64,000 nucleotides of DNA from Aquila chrysaetos chrysaetos (Eukaryota; Chordata; Aves; Accipitriformes; Accipitridae). This document shows positions 61,836 to 64,000 of this stretch, in pieces (within the stretch, counting starts at the first letter, position 1; each line of letters opens with the position of its first letter). The stretch is from contig NC_044014.1 of assembly GCF_900496995.4 (NCBI RefSeq), positions 25,132,234-25,196,233 of the forward strand, written 5' to 3'. A program made the position numbers and the translations under genes. The notes beneath the pieces were generated by a model that was given only the letters and a program-made list of their open reading frames with translations, did not search any database and was not told where the DNA came from.

Positions 61836-64000
61836 TGTGCCTCAGATATTTTAAGAGTTAAGATATGAGGGTAGTGCTCAGTTAAGTTTTAATTTTTAAC
61901 TTAATAATCCAAGAAGTAGTGCTCTATACCTTTGTGCAATTAAGGACCCCCACCCCACCCACAACAACACTGAATATAGATGGTTTTCATTGAACAGTTG
62001 GATTCCTCAAGCAAGTTGAATGTGCTTTTCTGTCAGGTAAGATTTGTCATGACACAACGGTTTAATTCCCCCTGTGTTCCATGGGCAAGATTTAATGCAT
62101 TACTAGTTGGCCTCTTGATGCAAAGAGTGCAGAATTATGTACTCGGCACACAGACATTTAAGAACTGATCCTTGATGCTTTTGCCCAAGGGGTGAAAAAC
62201 CTCACCACAAACACACCTTTTGCTTATACTTGTATGAAGTGAGATGTATCTCTGCAACTGAATGTAACAGTGTAATGGTGTAACAGCCTGCTTATCCCAA
62301 CTGCTGTTGAGAGGTTTCTGCTTAAAATGACTGAAATAAAGGCTTAATTTTAAATGGAGATAGAGGAAAATGCATCCGATTTTGCTTTGCCTTTGACTGA
62401 TAAATCTTGGCAGGTATCCATTTTAAGTCCAGAAACATGCAGAGTAATGGAAAAACTTGTGTGTGTTTTTCCAGGATAGAATTAAGAGAGAATAGAAGTA
62501 TGAGGGATGTTTGGTCTGTGAACATAACATCCCTTAAAGTCAAACATAACTAGCTGTGAATGCTTTTAATGTGGAATATATTAAATACATGTAGTTACAG
62601 TGCTTACATTTAAGAATGGGGAATTACTGAGTTCAGAGGAGTGTCTCGAGCCTACTTCTTACAGTCTCTCATAGCTGAGAAGGGTGTCTTGATACTTAGT
62701 CTTGCAGTCTGTAGTTCACAGCAGCTCCCTTTATAGGGCGGGTGGCCAGCTTATGATCAGGAAGCTTTATCTCTGGTTTGCAAGCTGTGTTCAGTTCGTG
62801 CTGGATTAGACTTAACCCCCATAAAAGTCCTAGTGATTTGCTAGAGGTATTGTTCCATCCTGTATTGTTGCCCTCATACTCAAATTCTTGAGTTAAGTAC
62901 TCTGTTGTAAACTGCCTCTGTTTAGGTTTTAGTTGTGGAGTAGCTGAGCCACCTTCTTTGCAGAAGATAGAGCAGGACTTAAGCTTCCAGCTTAGGCTCT
63001 TGTGCAGTCTTGCCAGTGTTTTGACTAGTTTTGTTACATGACAAAGAGAAGGCTTGGCAGCATTTGTGCTTTGGAGTACCTTTACTGCTGCTGTCACTAA
63101 ATGCCCTTTTCTGAGGAGCACTTCCACCACTTAGTGATGGAAGAAGCATGTAAGATGCAATTTGTTGCTCTCTTTTTGCATGTTAACATTCGTAAACTAT
63201 TTTTAATTTGAAGTGTTTTTATGTGCCAGACCACTTAAAGCTAGAGACTGTGTGGCCAGGCTTTTGAATTTTAGTATGGGTTCTTTTTAGTATAACCGTC
63301 TTTGGTGCCTCACAGAGTGTGTCCAGGCTGCTGCTTCTGGGGAAAAAAAAAAAAAAATTGTGTGCCTGTATCCATTGTCCAGCTGTAGCACCTGGGCAAA
63401 TAAAGGAGACTGTCTTTTGCTTATGAATGATGCTTTGTTTGCCTCCTTAAACCACTATGGCTGCAACATTGATGTTTCTCAGTTTTTGGAAGCTTTTGAT
63501 AGGGCTGTCATTGTCTGACACTTCTTTTTTTTTGGTGGTGGTGTTTTGTGTGTTTGGTTTGTGTGGTGTGTGTGGGGTTTGGTTTGGTTTGTGTTGTGTG
63601 GTGGTTTTGGTTTTTTGTTTGTTGTTTGGGTTTTTTGTTTGGTTTTTTGTTTTTTTTTTTTTTTAGTAACAGCTACTCTAACCTTTTTCTTCACTACCTG
63701 CTCAACTCTAGCTGTTTCTCCTGCGGTCACAAAATGGACAAGTGAAATTAAAAGCAGATATTGCAGTTTCTCTTCAACTCTTTGTACAAATTAATAATGG
63801 AAAGCTTGAATCTCTTCATTTTACTCTTCATGTGCATCACTTTACTAGTCCTCAGCCTTTAAACCTTAAGTAGCTTGATTCGTTATAATGCTGGTAGGCA
63901 ACTAGAGAAATAAAAGGGCTCTGCAGTAGTTAAGACAATTGTGAAAATGTGAGTTTCCCTAAAATATTGTCATAAATCACTACTTTGAGCATGATAAGGA
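61836..64000. other. Sequence downstream of VDAC2; no gene recognised
   Basis: Contains alternative AATAAA hexamers at 62335-62340 and 63399-63404 on plus. A minus-strand open frame of about 144 codons (62696-63130) has no ATG and no recognised domain. By human synteny COMTD1 would lie further right; none of its exons was seen here. Confidence 0.6.
63524..63664 (+). repeat. GT-rich low-complexity tract
   Basis: About 140 bases almost entirely of G and T (GTGTGTTTGG, GGTTTGGTTTG and similar), ending in a run of about 15 T. Apparent proteins rich in Phe, Val, Trp and Cys on plus, or Lys, Thr, Pro and Gln on minus, are translations of this tract. Confidence 0.9.

Noticed and set aside
62696-63130. 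144-codon minus-strand open frame downstream of VDAC2
   Set aside because: It starts at GTG directly after a stop codon and contains no ATG at all. It has no recognisable domain and does not look like COMTD1, the expected next gene.
63457-63794. Cys/Val/Phe-rich open frames (plus) and Lys/Thr/Pro-rich frame (minus)
   Set aside because: Translations of the GT-rich low-complexity tract.

Overview
The window is vertebrate, almost certainly avian, nuclear DNA. Large AT-rich introns with GT/AG splice sites separate short coding exons, and two strong CpG islands mark promoters. The three genes and their order (DUSP13 on minus, then SAMD8 and VDAC2 on plus) match the human 10q22.2 block. The predicted VDAC2 is 283 residues and begins MAIPPSY, the short form I associate with birds. 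The single recognisable mobile element looks like a solo LTR that I remember as very common in non-galliform birds. Species cannot be named.

Layout: 1-3,460 is gene-poor sequence downstream of DUSP13. Positions 4,000-5,990 (minus) carry three coding exons for a muscle-type dual-specificity phosphatase of the DUSP13A kind. A GC-rich block (about 5,890-6,440) covers its first exon and upstream region, and an LTR inserted directly beyond it (about 6,442-6,985). Positions 7,000-13,880 are intergenic. The SAMD8 CpG island spans about 13,880-15,200; its coding exons lie at 21,877-27,431, followed by a long 3' UTR of uncertain end. From about 33,000 to 48,850 no gene is recognised. The VDAC2 CpG island is at about 48,880-50,060, coding exons are at 53,729-61,376, and a poly(A) signal is at 61,811. 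The remainder to 64,000 is downstream sequence with a GT-rich low-complexity tract.

All three coding sequences splice together without a frameshift or internal stop: DUSP13A 192 aa (or 174 aa from a second ATG), SAMD8 415 aa and VDAC2 283 aa. They are not an operon and do unrelated jobs: a protein phosphatase, an ER ceramide phosphoethanolamine synthase/ceramide sensor, and an outer mitochondrial membrane channel. Linkage reflects conserved vertebrate synteny. I found no previously undescribed system. The most useful second-look items are a possible poison exon in SAMD8, the loss of most mammalian VDAC2 cysteines with the N-terminal extension, the LTR beside the DUSP13 5' end, and several tandem duplications and long poly-G tracts.
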